Source of the DNA: Oehlia diaphana
Lineage: Eukaryota; Glomeromycota; Glomeromycetes; Glomerales; Glomeraceae
Assembly: GCA_003833135.1 (NCBI GenBank)
Contig: QZLH01000076.1
Location: 94,510-113,840, forward strand
Direction of reading: 5' to 3'
Length of the DNA stretch: 19,331 nt
Of the stretch, positions 1 to 10,373 are shown in pieces. The notes under the pieces are model-generated. The model had not been told where the DNA came from, ran no database searches, and saw only the letters and a list, made by a program, of their open reading frames with translations. The position numbers were made by a program, and so were the translations under genes. Positions within the stretch are counted from its first letter, which is position 1, and each line of letters begins with the position of its first letter.

Positions 1-717
1 TTATCCCCTCCCCCCCCCCCTCAAAATTTTTGGCCAGAAAGGACGTTAAACTAATTATTAATTTTGAACGGCCTTATATTTATACATATATTGTGACTAT
101 AAAAAGGGTATTTTATTCGTGGACTAATGAATAGTGTGATTAAAAAAGGGAGTGAGGTGACTATATAGGGTCAACTGTATCTTTTATTTATGCTGATGTC
201 ATTATTTTCTTTATTAAATTCCTTTTTTGTTGTAGCCGAAATTCCTTTAATTAAAACTTTTCTCATCACAAAATGAATAATCGAAATTAAAACTAACCAT
301 TAGCAAAAGCACTATGACCTTCCTATGAAAAATTAAGGGATAGCAGAAATTTCCGTTATTCGCATTAGCTTGTACGGATAAAAATTCCCATTGCACAAAA
401 ATAAGTCAATAAAAATTCGCTAAATTACGATGTTAGAAAAATTTTATTTATATATTTATATCAAACCGTTAAGCCATGTTAAATAATTTACGGAAGACGA
501 AATTCTCGCGCTCTTTGAGTATTAGTTACGAAAGACTTATCTCGATATATTGAACCTAACCTAGTGTCGAGCAGATGATATGAAATGACACAAATGTTGC
601 AATCAATTTGATTAATGCTAGCTGGGAAGTTACTTTACTACCTAGTAATTTTTGGTTTACGCTACAGGTTTAATGATGTGCGCACACCTTTAGACGTTAT
701 TCAAAGTATAAATTTTA
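1..717. other. AT-rich non-coding stretch, no gene seen
   Basis: The window opens with a pyrimidine run containing a long C tract (about 8-20). The rest is AT-rich sequence with short A and T runs. I see no long reading frame, tRNA-like cloverleaf or terminal inverted repeat that I can support. The C tract may be the edge of a repeat lying mostly outside the window, but nothing here shows it. Confidence 0.5.
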
Positions 718-1000
718 TTAACACATAGGTTGATTATGATCAAGAGAAATGGTCGCATGTGTAGCAGGAAAATTATTATTATTCACCACGGCGGAAGTGT
801 CATCATTATTGCAATTACAAGAAGGATCTTTGCAGTTACTAATGTTTCCGCTTGAATAGTCTCTGCAGTTGTTTGTAGTAACCTATTGCAGATATTATTA
901 ATAAACTCAGTAATATTGGATACGTGAGTGCTGTTACCAATATTGTCTTGTGAAGGATACGTATTAATGTAATTTTTATAAGAAAGTTTAACGAAGTGTT
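718..1000 (-). pseudogene. Decayed or frameshifted Asn/Cys-rich coding fragment
   Basis: On the minus strand the frame ending at the TAA at 718-720 is open back to about 882 and reads as an Asn- and Cys-rich segment, including NISNCKDPSCNCNNDD and ending HNQPMC. Directly upstream in that frame is a stop (883-885). The neighbouring frame continues upstream as plausible protein (for example TYPSQDNIGNSTHVSNITEF), so the two pieces look like one coding region with a single-base frame break near 883. There is no credible start codon. The Cys spacing (C-x4-C-x-C) could suggest metal binding, but it is too short to assign. I do not recognise a family. It could also be two exons of a real gene with an unseen splice, although the junction offers no normal-length intron. 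Composition differs from the surrounding AT-rich DNA, which supports a coding origin. Confidence 0.4.
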
Positions 1001-1152
1001 AAAAATAATAATTGACGTGCAATTTTTTGTGGATTTAAATAAAAAAAAATAATCATCTCTAACTCGGTGCTAACTCAGATCCAGATTAAAGTTTGTGTTC
1101 CAGCCATGCAGTCTCCAAAATTTCAGTCACACGTTTTACACTTCGGTAGTTC

Positions 1153-1428
1153 ATGACGCAAATAAAACCCTTCAGGAAATATACGTTATTACAAACGAAA
1201 ATGCCTTCTCAAAAAGGCAGAAACAAACTAAAAAGTCAAAGAATTATAAAAAGTTATTTTCGACCTAACATTCCCATTAATAATGGAAACACGTTAAGGC
1301 TTATCGTGAGCTTTCCACGACAAAATATAAGTGATTTATTAATTACAGTACTCAATTTTTCAACGGATTTTCTTTTTATTAACGTTAATAACAAATTATC
1401 GTTTTGTGGCCCGCAATTTCTAAATTAG
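1153..1428 (+). CDS. Possible small protein or exon, unrecognised
   Basis: This is an ATG-initiated frame of 91 codons. Residues 17-35 are basic (MPSQKGRNKLKSQRIIKSY) and are followed by a segment containing NTLRLIVSFPRQNISDLLI, then a hydrophobic tail up to the TAG. The second methionine (1201) begins a more protein-like stretch and may be the true start. The basic-then-FPxNISxxLI pattern recalls the region before the HMG box in fungal mating-type-like HMG proteins, but no HMG box follows, so this is only a weak resemblance. It could be an exon of a decayed gene or a chance frame. There is no paralogue in the window to test it against. Confidence 0.25.
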   Translation: MTQIKPFRKYTLLQTKMPSQKGRNKLKSQRIIKSYFRPNIPINNGNTLRLIVSFPRQNISDLLITVLNFSTDFLFINVNNKLSFCGPQFLN

Positions 1429-2857
1429 GATAAATGACGCTATAAAAAATTCTTTAATTTTGGCCAGATCGTGCACATAATTTTGCTGCCAAATTGATCT
1501 ACATTCTGGCCATAAATTGTGCTGCATAATATATAATTTAAACCTATTTTGGAAAAAAAAATTATTAAAATTGCTTTATTTTTCATAAAATTAGATGAGA
1601 GCCGAAATTTGATAAAATTGCGGGCAAATTTGACCGCAATTGCTTACGGTTTAAGGGATAGCTAATTAAAAATAAATGAATAAAATTGGCGAGAAATTTA
1701 TTAATATACAGTAATATGTACTTCAGTTGGAATATTTTATTTATTATTATCTATAAAAATTGTTTCTCTTTTAATGATTATCTTTTTATCGTAATTTCAC
1801 TTTAATTTCAATTTTTACATATGCGTTTAAATGATGGATATAATGGTTTCCTGTAATAAAATGTATATGCTAAAAACATTTTATAAGGTATTTTTCGCAT
1901 GGCCCTATAGTCTATAGAATCATGTTTATTTTGTTTGACCGATGTTACTTATCGACGCAGGTCATACAAGATCTTCGTTTTTAGATCTCGTGCTAAATAC
2001 AAAATTGCACCAATTAGGTTAATTGTAAATTTTACTATTATTCTCATTTTTTTCATTTTTGAAAATTATCGAATTTTACGTGTTGATCACGTGATTTTCG
2101 TCTGCAAAAATACTATTATTTTATTCGGTTTTGCAGTAATTTTGCAATCGATTTTGTAGTTCAGTTTTATCGGTTGGTTTGCGGTTTATGTGCCGTTATT
2201 AGACTATTATTTGGTTTAATCATTCAATAATAATATTATCAGTTTGACGTCGACCAAAATAATTATGTGAATTTTGCATGAATTTATGGGATAACGATAA
2301 TAAACATTTATCATTAAAACTCTCTTTTACATTTGTGGAACACCAGGGCTGCTTGAAAAGCTAAATAATTCGAACTTTAACTTTTGGTATTAAATGGGTG
2401 TAATTAGTAATAATATTTAATGATTATGAAAATGTATTTGTGCAGTCAAAAGTTTTACGATAAATTTATAAATTTTTAAATAATATTTATTTAAAAAATA
2501 TATGAAATTTTAAATAAAAATCTATATAGGCATATTTTACACAAAATAATCAGATTCGCATGATATCCATGTCATGTTGGACCTTAAAACTTATTTAGAT
2601 AGTATATGTAAATTTCACAGATTTTTTCATATAAGCTCGCCTATATAAAACTCATCTATTGTTTGTCTTTTATTAAAAAAAAATCCCAAGTTTTGCAGAA
2701 TTTGAAATAATGAAAATAATTCAGAGTTTTGGCGATATGATTAAATATTTTTACTGCAGTAACTACTCATTATACTAGATTATAAAGAAAATAATAAAGA
2801 AATAGAATATTACATGGTTATACATTAAATGAAATTCGAAAGTTATTATTATTAGTT
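1429..2857. other. AT-rich non-coding stretch
   Basis: No convincing gene is visible. An open frame at 1935-2159 lacks an ATG start and is rejected. A small inverted repeat around 1458-1506 (TTTTGGCCAGA facing TTCTGGCCATAAA) is too imperfect to call an element. The last part, about 2740-2857, aligns on the minus strand with the 3' flank of the gene at 10434-11396. It is therefore probably the 3' untranslated region of the adjacent minus-strand gene. Confidence 0.5.
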
Positions 2858-3538
2858 TTATCGTTGAAATCCTGAAGAAGGATTATTCAAACAAGCAAGA
2901 ACTTGCTGAATATCCGAATTAGGTATAATGATAAAATTTGACTGGGGAGAATTAATGGTAATGTTAAGAAACAGAGGAAATGTACCAGATTGAAGTGGGG
3001 GTGAATCATTATTGGATGAAGATTGATTATTATTGTGTTTAGTATTGTTTGAATCGTGATTATTGGGTTGTTGACAATTGTGGTGGTGATTATCAGTGTT
3101 GTTAGAGATGCCGGTTTGATGAATATATTGTTGATCGTTAGCATCATGTTGATTAGGTGAAGCAACACGATATTGCTGATTATGATTGGGTGAAGAAATA
3201 TTGAGTTGATGATCAGATGAGGTAGTGAAACTATCGTTTGACACGGGTTGCCGACCGGGAGAGATAGTGACGTTATTGCTATAGTTAGAAATGGCGTTAC
3301 TATGTTGTTGATAGTTAGCATCATATTGCTGCTGGTGATTAGGTGAAGGAACATTTGGTTGCGAGATAATGGCATTATTGTTATAGTTAGAAATGACGGT
3401 AGTTGTAGTGTTTGACATGAGTGGCTGATCAGAAATCACGCTATTAACGTTATCGCAATATTTGACAGGCATGACAGGCATATAAGTATCGTATGTCTGA
3501 ACAGTTGTTTGCGAATTTGAAGTATTATGAGTATCCAT
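2858..3538 (-). CDS. QN-A: Gln/Asn-rich prion-like protein with conserved C-terminal segment
   Basis: This is an intact ATG-to-TAA frame of 226 residues with no apparent intron. Residues 1-30 are Thr/Asn-rich and non-repetitive. Residues 40-140 carry repeats also seen in the paralogue at 10434-11396, such as NHQQQYDANYQQ, NNVTISPGRQPVSN and SSPNHNQQY. Residues 140-180 are Asn/His-rich (NHHHNCQQPNNH). Residues 184-226 form the only non-low-complexity part, with LNITINSPQSNFIIIPN and DIQQVLACLNN, and are nearly identical to the paralogue. I see no signal peptide, membrane segment or catalytic motif. The start is supported because the context AAAAACTATGG is shared by all three copies in the window, as is the sequence upstream. 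Prion-like or condensate-forming behaviour is inferred from composition only, and I do not recognise the family. The gene is reasonably certain and its function is unknown. Confidence 0.75.
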   Translation of the reverse strand: MDTHNTSNSQTTVQTYDTYMPVMPVKYCDNVNSVISDQPLMSNTTTTVISNYNNNAIISQPNVPSPNHQQQYDANYQQHSNAISNYSNNVTISPGRQPVSNDSFTTSSDHQLNISSPNHNQQYRVASPNQHDANDQQYIHQTGISNNTDNHHHNCQQPNNHDSNNTKHNNNQSSSNNDSPPLQSGTFPLFLNITINSPQSNFIIIPNSDIQQVLACLNNPSSGFQR

Positions 3539-3870
3539 AGTTTTTTTATAAGTTATTGAATTGATGTGAAAATGATGAATGTTTTTTTTTTGAGGGAAAT
3601 TTCAGAGGTTCTTATAAGAAACCAATCTTGTAAAATATATTTATACTTGTGTAGCACGAAAACTATCGTTTGTTATTGAATTCCTTTAAATCGATTAAAA
3701 GAAGATCAATGGTGTTTGTACTATTATTTTCCTGCGTTTTGGCGCGTTCGTTCCTAAATGTCAAAAAAAAAATTTATCGATAAGATTTGATTTGTTAGTA
3801 AAAACGTAGTAACGGAAACATATTTTCAATTTAAGGTAACTTGGTGATTTCAAGATAAAATTTTTTAAAT
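3539..3870 (-). promoter_or_regulatory. Conserved promoter region of QN-A
   Basis: Read on the minus strand, this region aligns over several hundred bases with the upstream region of QN-B (about 9880-10433) and, for its proximal part, with that of the decayed third copy (13785-14055). Shared landmarks moving towards the gene are ACAAATCAAATCTTATCG, GAACGAACG, AAAATAATAGT, ACACCATTG, then a TATA-like TTCTTATAAGAACCTCTGAAAT (3606-3620 and flank), a short A run and AACTATGG at the start codon. The TATA-like site is about 75 bases from the ATG. Only one copy of the TATA-plus-CTCTGAAAT unit is present here, unlike QN-B. Function is inferred from position and conservation. Confidence 0.6.
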
Positions 3871-4480
3871 AATGTTTAACAACAATATAAATAAAGTACG
3901 CGTAAAAAACACTAAATTTGTTGCATTATAATTGAAGATAATTATTGTCGATTTAGATCATTATCTTGATTTGACGGTGTTCATCTTAAAAAGGCTTCGT
4001 GGCTCGTTGACGGGTAAAAAACAAAAGAACGATAGGTTTCTCAATAATAGCCGGTTGGGGAAAAGGAGTAATAGTTGTCTTTTCTTTTCACATCGAGTAT
4101 AATTGGTTAGGAATGTTTTTACAATTACAATGGCAGCGGACTTTATGATCCGTAAATAAATATCGTAAAAGGCTCAATATTTCCAAGAGGTCTCTTCAAG
4201 AACCCGGAAGAAATAGAGGTACTAGTTGTAACTCCGACCGCCTTTATCTCCACTCATGATTATCGAAAATTTCTTTTCACATTTTTCTCATGGTGGCATT
4301 TTTATAGTAAATATATTAAAATATTCTCACCTCTTTAAGAAATATTGAAGGAGTATTTCCGAGAGAATGCAATGTTAATTTAATTAATTCTTATTTTCAT
4401 CCAACAATCTCGAGGTCCTTTCTTCCAATTTGCAGTATGTATAGTCTCAAAGAATTCACTCTAAATATTCTATACAATCA
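3871..4480. other. Non-coding segment present only in the first duplicon
   Basis: This part of the upstream spacer has no counterpart in the second duplicon, where the sequence passes directly from the equivalent of about 3735 to the equivalent of about 4480 near position 14062. I see no convincing reading frame. The promoter-proximal part of the missing stretch (about 3741-3870) is conserved upstream of QN-B, so absence from the second duplicon is best read as a deletion there. Confidence 0.5.
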
Positions 4481-4962
4481 TTTGCATTTCAATAATTCTT
4501 ATAATACCAACCTTTTTTAAAATATAATAAAGTAGAATAAATAGAATGTTTTTAAGTTTTTACAACAAAATATGCTTAAAAAAAAAAAATTTTTTTTTTT
4601 TTTTTTTTTTTTTAAATAAAAAAATTATACTAAAATTACGATGAAAATTTTTTAAAAAATTTTAAACAGCCCTTTTTATATCGATGAACATGAAAAACTT
4701 TCCAAAATAGGGTAAATAAAAATAATACCTGATATTCATAATAATAAATATGTTACCAGACAATGAAAAATTCTAGAATTCTAGAATCATTCTACTCTAT
4801 TCTATTTATTACTTTATTCAGCATAAACGATAAATAATTATGCATAGAAAAATTGGCAATTTTCCAAATGGTTTTTCCCAAATGATGCAACATTACAGCA
4901 AAGAAATTTTTTTTAAGAGAAACGAATTCAGTAATATTCCGCAAAAAAAAATTAGTTCATAT

Positions 4963-5018
4963 TAGAGGCCTGCATTGGGCCGGGTCCGAGTTGAATATTT
5001 GGCCTATGCAGGCCTCTA
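4963..5018. mobile_element. 56 bp palindromic foldback element, hAT-like ends (copy 1)
   Basis: The arms TAGAGGCCTGCAT and ATGCAGGCCTCTA are perfect 13 bp inverted repeats, and pairing continues imperfectly to a loop of about 15 bases. The 8 bases on each side are GTTCATAT and GTTCTACT, which agree at five positions and may be a decayed 8 bp target-site duplication. Ends of the TAGAGG...TGCA type with 8 bp duplications are typical of hAT elements, so this may be a minimal deletion derivative. It predates the segmental duplication because both duplicons carry it with the same flanks. Confidence 0.5.
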
Positions 5019-5525
5019 GTTCTACTTGTGACAAATAAAATGTTAAAACAATTTATTTTTTTTGAACATTGTCAAGTTTAAACCACCGATTTATCTTGGA
5101 AGTATTAGAACATACATCTTTTTTAACAATGAAATTTAGAAATTTTTTCCCAATGACAAACACTACAAAAATAAAAAATGCACGCATGTGATATTTCAAT
5201 TAACTACTAATCCTAATCCGGCATTAAATTAAAAGCGATAAAGGAAACAAAGATTAAAAGCGAAGTTGTATTATCATAATCATAAGCTATTATTATTAAG
5301 GAAATTTATGCAGGAGGATTATAAAGTTATAGAAAAATTATAATGAATCGCATTAGTCGAGATCGACCATATACAGTTCTAGTGGCGTTAGTTATTTTTT
5401 ATAATAACTTTCTAATTTTGGCTAATTAATTTGTGCAGCCTATTAGGATCATGCCGATCTTTGTAGACTTTGGGGTTATGCATAAAAATAACATGTTTAT
5501 TATTTAAAAAAATTTATACTTTTTT

Positions 5526-5945
5526 ATATAAAAACTGTTAAAATTAGGAATGACGGAATCATTTTACCGACAGTCATTTCAATACATGGAATCTTCCAAT
5601 GATATATCTCCGCGTTCCCTAAACATGTGATCAAAACCGAATTGAGTTGGCTGACCACAGATCACTGTATCCAATGTTTTTGCTTGGATCAAAAATTGTA
5701 GGTCCTAAAATCGGGCCCACTGATCAAGCTACACAATTTCACGCTCAAAGAATGTAAACAACGTGAGCTGTTCAATCATTCAATATTTCAATAATTGTTC
5801 TCAAAAATTTAATAATTCATTATACATGAACTTATTAAACCATTGTTTTATCACAGATAAACTAAAGAACTTATAATGATCGAAAGGAAATTTACGAAAT
5901 TTACGTTACATGCATGCAGATCGTTTAATATACTTTATGATTTTC
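5526..5945. other. Segment inverted relative to the second duplicon
   Basis: The reverse complement of this segment aligns with 14861-15211, while flanking sequence on both sides aligns in direct orientation. Diagnostic matches are AACTGTTAAAATTAGG here against CCTAATTTTAACAGTT at about 15189-15204, and GATCGAAAGGAAATTTACG here against CGTAAATTTCCTTTCGATC at about 14929-14947. Which copy holds the ancestral orientation cannot be told from the window. Confidence 0.8.
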
Positions 5946-6566
5946 AGCTGATCATTCATTGTGCCACTGATCACTGATAGTGCTGCGTATCTGCGGCAAA
6001 AATGCTATTGATAATTTAATAATACCAAAATTAATTAAACTACAGGAGTACCCCAAAAATTTGTGCTTACATAATTACAATTACAAAATCATAAATACAG
6101 AAATCGGATAGAACCGTGTAAATAAAAGTTCTTCGGGATGGATCCGGTTGTAAAATCTTTTATAATATATTAAAACAATTTTTTACTTTAAACTGATTTT
6201 TTTAATTATAAAAAAATGTGCAGCATTTTATTGAACGAAAAGCATCTAGAATCTGTAAGGAATTTAAATTTAAAACTACAAAAAATTCGGAAAAGATTTA
6301 CGAGATAAAAAAATTTTTTTTATAACATGAGGTGTCTTTTATCATATGCGAATAATGCACATTTAAAAAAACATACATATAAAAAATGTTTTTAGAATAT
6401 TACAATATAAAAAAAAAACTTACTATATTATATAATGAAAGCATTTTTTATACAGTATCTATATTCAGGTTAAAAAAGACTCTCTTGGCGTAAAAGTTTT
6501 AGTTTTAATTCATTGGGCGAATTTACATAGTCATATTGTACTACAGTTTGTTTTTTTTTGTTATAG

Positions 6567-6624
6567 CGTAAGTTTATCATTCATATCTTTCTCCTATCGT
6601 AAGTTTATCATTTCATATCTTTCT
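6567..6624. repeat. 31 bp-period tandem duplication
   Basis: The unit CGTAAGTTTATCATTCATAT (continuing CTTTCT) at 6567-6592 is repeated with one inserted T at 6598-6624. The second duplicon has only a single partial equivalent near 15849. The second unit abuts the breakpoint of the small inversion seen between the duplicons. Confidence 0.7.
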
Positions 6625-8371
6625 ATTTGAAGAAATTACTATCATCATAATGTTAAATAATATATAGTTCATGCATAGGATGCTTATTCCCTTATAACTT
6701 TTCTCACGGTTTAATTAACAAAAATTAATATTATCAACAGCCCATTGTTTTGCACCGACTTAAAGAACTATATAGTAATAAACAAATTATATCCTGGAAA
6801 TAAGTTGTAATTAAATTTATCGTAATTTAAGATCGATACGACAAATCATTTTAGCTAAAAATCGTGATATATCCAACGAAAATGATTGGTATCATTTTGA
6901 CTTTGGAATTTTTTTATTATGAAAGGGCTGAAGAAATTACGCAATTCAAAGAAAAATGCCACATGGTATCACTAATATCAAAATTCAAGTTTTTAACGAG
7001 AATGATTGACAAAAATTTTAACAAAGTTGGTAACGTTCGGTTAAAAATAATGTAATGCAACGATTATGCAGGGGTATGTTGCACAGTTTGATTTATATAG
7101 GTATTTATTGTTCATAGAGAACTTGAAAATATCGTTTTGTGAACTTAATGTTTTAATTTTTTTGTCTGGAATAACAAGTGATAACAATATAGAAATCAAA
7201 ATTAATTATTGTTATTACAAATTTAAAACTTTTATTTTCCTTGAAATTTTTTATCTTATGTATGTAATTTTAACTAAAGTAGCCAATTAAAATTGTTTAA
7301 AGAAATTTTTCATTTGCTGGAGCTATGAAATATATTTACTATACTGCGGTATAATTATTTTTTTTTTTTTTTTTAGATCGAAATTATTCGAATATTCGAT
7401 TTATAAACTAATATTTTTTAGTATTATAACAATTCTATTCTCGCTCAGAGATTAGTTTCCATCATGAGTGAATGGAGAGGAAATAAAATTATTAGGGTAG
7501 TAAGTGGTAACCCTTTTGATTGAACAAATGGCTAAAATTCACCATTCCCCATTAAAAACTTACTAAATCTGCAATATGCACTCTATATGAACAAAAAAAA
7601 AGATATACTATTAAATTTTATTTTTTTTTTCATAAATTTACAAAAAATGTGCTGAATTCTTCTGCTTCGCCAACTAAATTAAGATAATATAAAATAATAA
7701 TAAAAAAAATATTCAAATTTTAGTAATAAGATTATTCTATTTATTCACGCGCATATTTTGACCGCCAATTTTTTTATTATTGTAACTTGTATTAAACTAT
7801 TAAAATTATTTTGGATATGTTATAAATTATTATATTCATTATATAAAATAATATTTTTTTCAGTGAGAAAGACACAATCATATAATAAGTATTATAATCC
7901 ATTTTTACGCTTATTTAATTTCCAAAATTATTTGCCATTTATTTTCGTATTTTTCGTTTGTTATAATTTTTTTCCGGATTATTCATTTATATTACATCCG
8001 TGAATATTGTGCAAATTTAATTATCATTCACTAATATATTTTTGTCTCCCGAGTATTTAAAATATAAGTAAACGTATATCTTCTTTCATCTCCTTCCCTT
8101 TTCAGAAACGAGGACACTGGTTTTTATATATGCACACAAATGATCAACTAATAATTTCCTTTTTTTTAGTGTCTTTGATAAAGTCCTAAAATAGGCTAGA
8201 TAAATTTTATCTCGGAATCATCACGGGTTATCCCTGAGTCAGGACCTGAGTCTCAGATTTTTTTTATAAAAAGGCTAATTTTTTGATTTCGTGTTTAATC
8301 GGTTTATACTTTTTCTTAAAAAGTACTTAAAATTTTATTAAAATATACTTAAAATGAATTCCAAACTCAAG

Positions 8372-9112
8372 AAGATATTTTATTCAAAGGTTGTTCTGTC
8401 ATGGAAAATCTCATGCATTATTCCACTCTGTGCGATTGGGCCCTATATCAAGATATTTTATTCAAAGGTTGTTCTGTCTTGGAAATTCTCATGCATTATT
8501 CCACTCTGTGCGATTGGGCCCTACTAATCACGAGAAAAGTTCCAATATCAAAGTTATTTTATTCAAAGGTTGTTCAGTTATGGAAAACCTGAGAAAAGTT
8601 CCAATATCTAGATATTTTATTCAAAGATTACTTATGCATTTCGGAAAATATGATCAAAAATTGATGATGCTCAAAATAGAGGTCATTTTTATGCTGATAG
8701 AACTCGAGCTTTCCAACACAAATGATTAAATCTCCTTGGGCAAGCAATTTACCCATATTCGTGTTAACTTATTTATTAGCAAACAATTAGCTAATATGAA
8801 TGAACCTTTACCTTCAAAGAATAGTGATATGGAGTTATTTCACTTTCTATCCGCGGGCCCTCACGTGATAAATTTAGCTCCCGGTCATACTGAGAAAGAA
8901 TTTAAAAATTTGATTTTAAGTAAACGTTCCCTCTTAGACCAAAAGCGGAATCCTTATTCAAACAGATAGGTTATTACGAGATTTGTAATGACGTTAATAA
9001 TTTGGTCATGCAAGGGCGCCTACCATCCTACCCTCACCAACTCTCGCACCGAACCTGGGAAACTTATGGAAACAAATAATGACGTTAATGATTTAGCTAC
9101 GCAAAGAAGCAC
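8372..9112 (+). pseudogene. Broken copy of the YGKSHALFHA/ELFHFLSAGPHV multicopy family
   Basis: Pieces of one protein appear in order but in shifting frames: (M/Y)GKSHALFHSVRLGP (about 8400-8520), VPISRYFIQRLLMHFGKYDQK (8596-8658, shared with 18801-18862), then QLANMNEPLPSK and ELFHFLSAGPHVINLAPG (8785-8885), KNLILSKRS, and GYYEICNDVNNLVMQG (8968-9015). The 5' part is scrambled: the segment beginning AAGATATTTTATTCAAAGG is tandemly repeated with a 78 bp period (8372, 8450) and partly again at about 8551 and 8610. Compared with 18490-18700, about 120 bp is missing near 8945, between the CCAAAAGCG motif and the GGTTATTACGAG part. No continuous frame exists. I do not recognise the family's function. 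Its position at the far end of the spacer matches that of the copies at 17610-19331. Confidence 0.7.
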
Positions 9113-9148
9113 TTCTCACCAACTCCGCATCTGAAAAAGGAACAAAAA

Positions 9149-9488
9149 GAACGTTAATAACGTTCGTAACCAAATTATTAAAGAAAAAGCGCTCTCCATT
9201 TCAAATTTACCTTCAAATGCTCATACCGAAAGGTCCAAGAGGGGTCTTCCTGCAAAAAAAGAAACAAATAAGGACGAAAATAACGTTCTTAAACCATATT
9301 ATTAAAGAAAAAAGCGCTCTCCATTTCAAATTTACCTTCCAAATTTACCTTCAAATGCTCATGCCGAAAGGTCCAAGGGGTTCTTCCTACAAAAAAAGAA
9401 ACAAATAAGAACGAAAATAACGTCCTTAAACCAAATTGTTAAAGAAAAACGCCCTCTTCTTCAAATTTACCTTCGAAAATCTGATAAG
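9149..9488 (+). repeat. Tandem 124-137 bp repeats with coding character
   Basis: There are two full units (9149-9272 and 9273-9409) and a partial third (9410-9488). In the first unit one frame reads as a charged sequence containing KEKALSISNLPSNAHTER followed by Lys-rich AKKETNKDENN. The same frame extends upstream through NDVNDLATQRSTSHQL (about 9080-9127) with a stop between. The second unit differs by an extra A that shifts the frame and by a 13 bp internal duplication (AAATTTACCTTCC). It looks like the repetitive C-terminal tail of the preceding broken gene, now decayed. Confidence 0.6.
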
Positions 9489-9879
9489 TCGTGATGGTAT
9501 TGGGAAGCATGCAATGGCGGCACTGTTAATTTTATTAAAATAAAATTACATCCATTTCGAATGTTACACACCGAACATTACACCAATTGCAACAAGTCGG
9601 AAATTACAGAAATTACAACTTAATTGACATACGGTTATTACCTTTCAACCTGTTACAACTATTACGGCGACCAACACTAAAAGCAACTAGTTCCTTCCTG
9701 TCAATATTTTCTTCCAATCGCTTTTAGAGTGATTTCACGAGAATATTTCTTGATAAGGAAAATAACAGACGATTTAGGGTAGAAAAATGATTCTCTTATT
9801 GATTAATTCTAGAAAAGGTTGCTAAGCGAAGCTAACTGAATAATTATTGATAGTGTGATTATCTTCAAGAAATAACGCA
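9489..9879. other. Spacer between the broken family copy and the QN-B promoter
   Basis: A short open stretch near 9475-9540 (reading SRDGIGKHAMAALLILLK before a stop) may be the very end of the upstream pseudogene. The remainder shows no gene. From about 9840 weak matches to the distal upstream region of QN-A begin, for example GATTATCTTCAA and ACGCATACTTA. Confidence 0.4.
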
Positions 9880-10100
9880 TACTTAAAAAATTTGGTCTTG
9901 AAAATCACTAGATTGGCCCGTCACTACGTTTATACCAACAAATCAAATCTTATCGGTAGAAACGAACGTGCCGATTCCCAAGAAAAATAATAGTATGCAA
10001 AACACCATTGGACCATTCTTTTGATCCTATTAAAGAATTTAACAAGAAATAGCTTTTCGTGCCACACGAGAATAATAGATGTATTTACAAGATTTTTTCT
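9880..10100 (+). promoter_or_regulatory. Conserved distal promoter region of QN-B
   Basis: This region aligns with the reverse complement of 3611-3870 upstream of QN-A. Shared stretches include ACAAATCAAATCTTATCG, GAACGAACG, AATAATAGTA, ACACCATTG and TTTACAAGATT. Conservation outside coding sequence between paralogues whose flanks otherwise differ suggests regulatory function, but it may also simply mark the extent of the duplicated unit. Confidence 0.55.
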
Positions 10101-10373
10101 TATAAAAGCCTCTGAAATTCTCATCTCGAAAAAAATATAAAAACCTCAGAAATTCTCATCTCTCGAAAAAAGAAATAAAAACCTCAGAAATTCTCATCCC
10201 TCGAAAAAAAAAAATATAAAAACCTCAGAATTCTCATCCCTCGGAAAAAAATATAAAAACCTCAGAAATTCTCATCTCTCGAAAAAATATATAAAAGCTT
10301 CTGAAATCTTCCTTTCTCAAATATATATATATATATATACTGTATATATATATAAAACTTCTGAAATTTTCAC
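10101..10373 (+). repeat. Seven tandem copies of a TATA-containing core promoter unit
   Basis: The unit TATAAAA(G/A)CCTC(T/A)GAAATTCTC, followed by CATCYCTCGAAAAAA, starts at about 10101, 10136, 10174, 10215, 10252, 10290 and 10351. Spacing is 35-40 bases except for the last interval, which is widened to 61 by an AT dinucleotide run (10320-10350). The last unit is followed by about 60 bases that match the leader of QN-A and end in AAAAACTATGG. QN-A and the decayed third copy each have only one such unit at the equivalent place. The expansion is therefore specific to QN-B. Each unit carries its own TATA-like box, so several start sites are possible, though this is inference. Confidence 0.75.

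Larger units (their letters stand above)
3541..8330. repeat. Duplicon 1: long upstream spacer, direct repeat of 13785-17560
   Basis: Many anchors occur in the same order and orientation in both blocks. Examples are GCATTTCAATAATTC (4484 and 14066), the 56 bp foldback (4963 and 14422), GCAGCCTATTAGGATCATG (5437 and 14791), TCCAACGAAAATGATTGG (6872 and 16123), and AAGTCCTAAAATAGGCTAG (8181 and 17353). Between anchors there are many indels, often not multiples of three, so the spacer is not under coding constraint. No gene in it is supported. Local features are an A12T24 run (4578-4613), a 31 bp tandem duplication (6567-6624), and segments inverted relative to the other copy (5526-5945 and 6623-6676). 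Confidence 0.85.

Noticed and set aside
1456..1516. Possible inverted-repeat element with TTTTGGCCAGA and TTCTGGCCATAAA arms
   Set aside because: The arms are short and imperfect, no target-site duplication is seen, and there is no second copy in the window.
1935..2159. 74-codon open frame, plus strand
   Set aside because: It begins at TTG, not ATG, has no internal methionine, has no paralogue and lies in AT-rich DNA.
6864..7290. Two consecutive open frames (6864-7055 and 7066-7290)
   Set aside because: The matching region of duplicon 2 (about 16110-16460) carries several indels not divisible by three and loses both frames, so they are not conserved as coding.
7758..8003. 81-codon hydrophobic open frame
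   Set aside because: It starts at TTG, and the duplicon 2 equivalent (about 16918-17160) is frame-shifted several times. It looks like a by-product of T-rich sequence.
9930..10124. 64-codon frame on the minus strand upstream of QN-B
   Set aside because: It overlaps the conserved promoter region, whose alignment with QN-A's upstream has frame-breaking gaps.
10318..10351. AT dinucleotide run as a possible separate element
   Set aside because: A simple microsatellite inside the promoter array, with no sign of an independent element.
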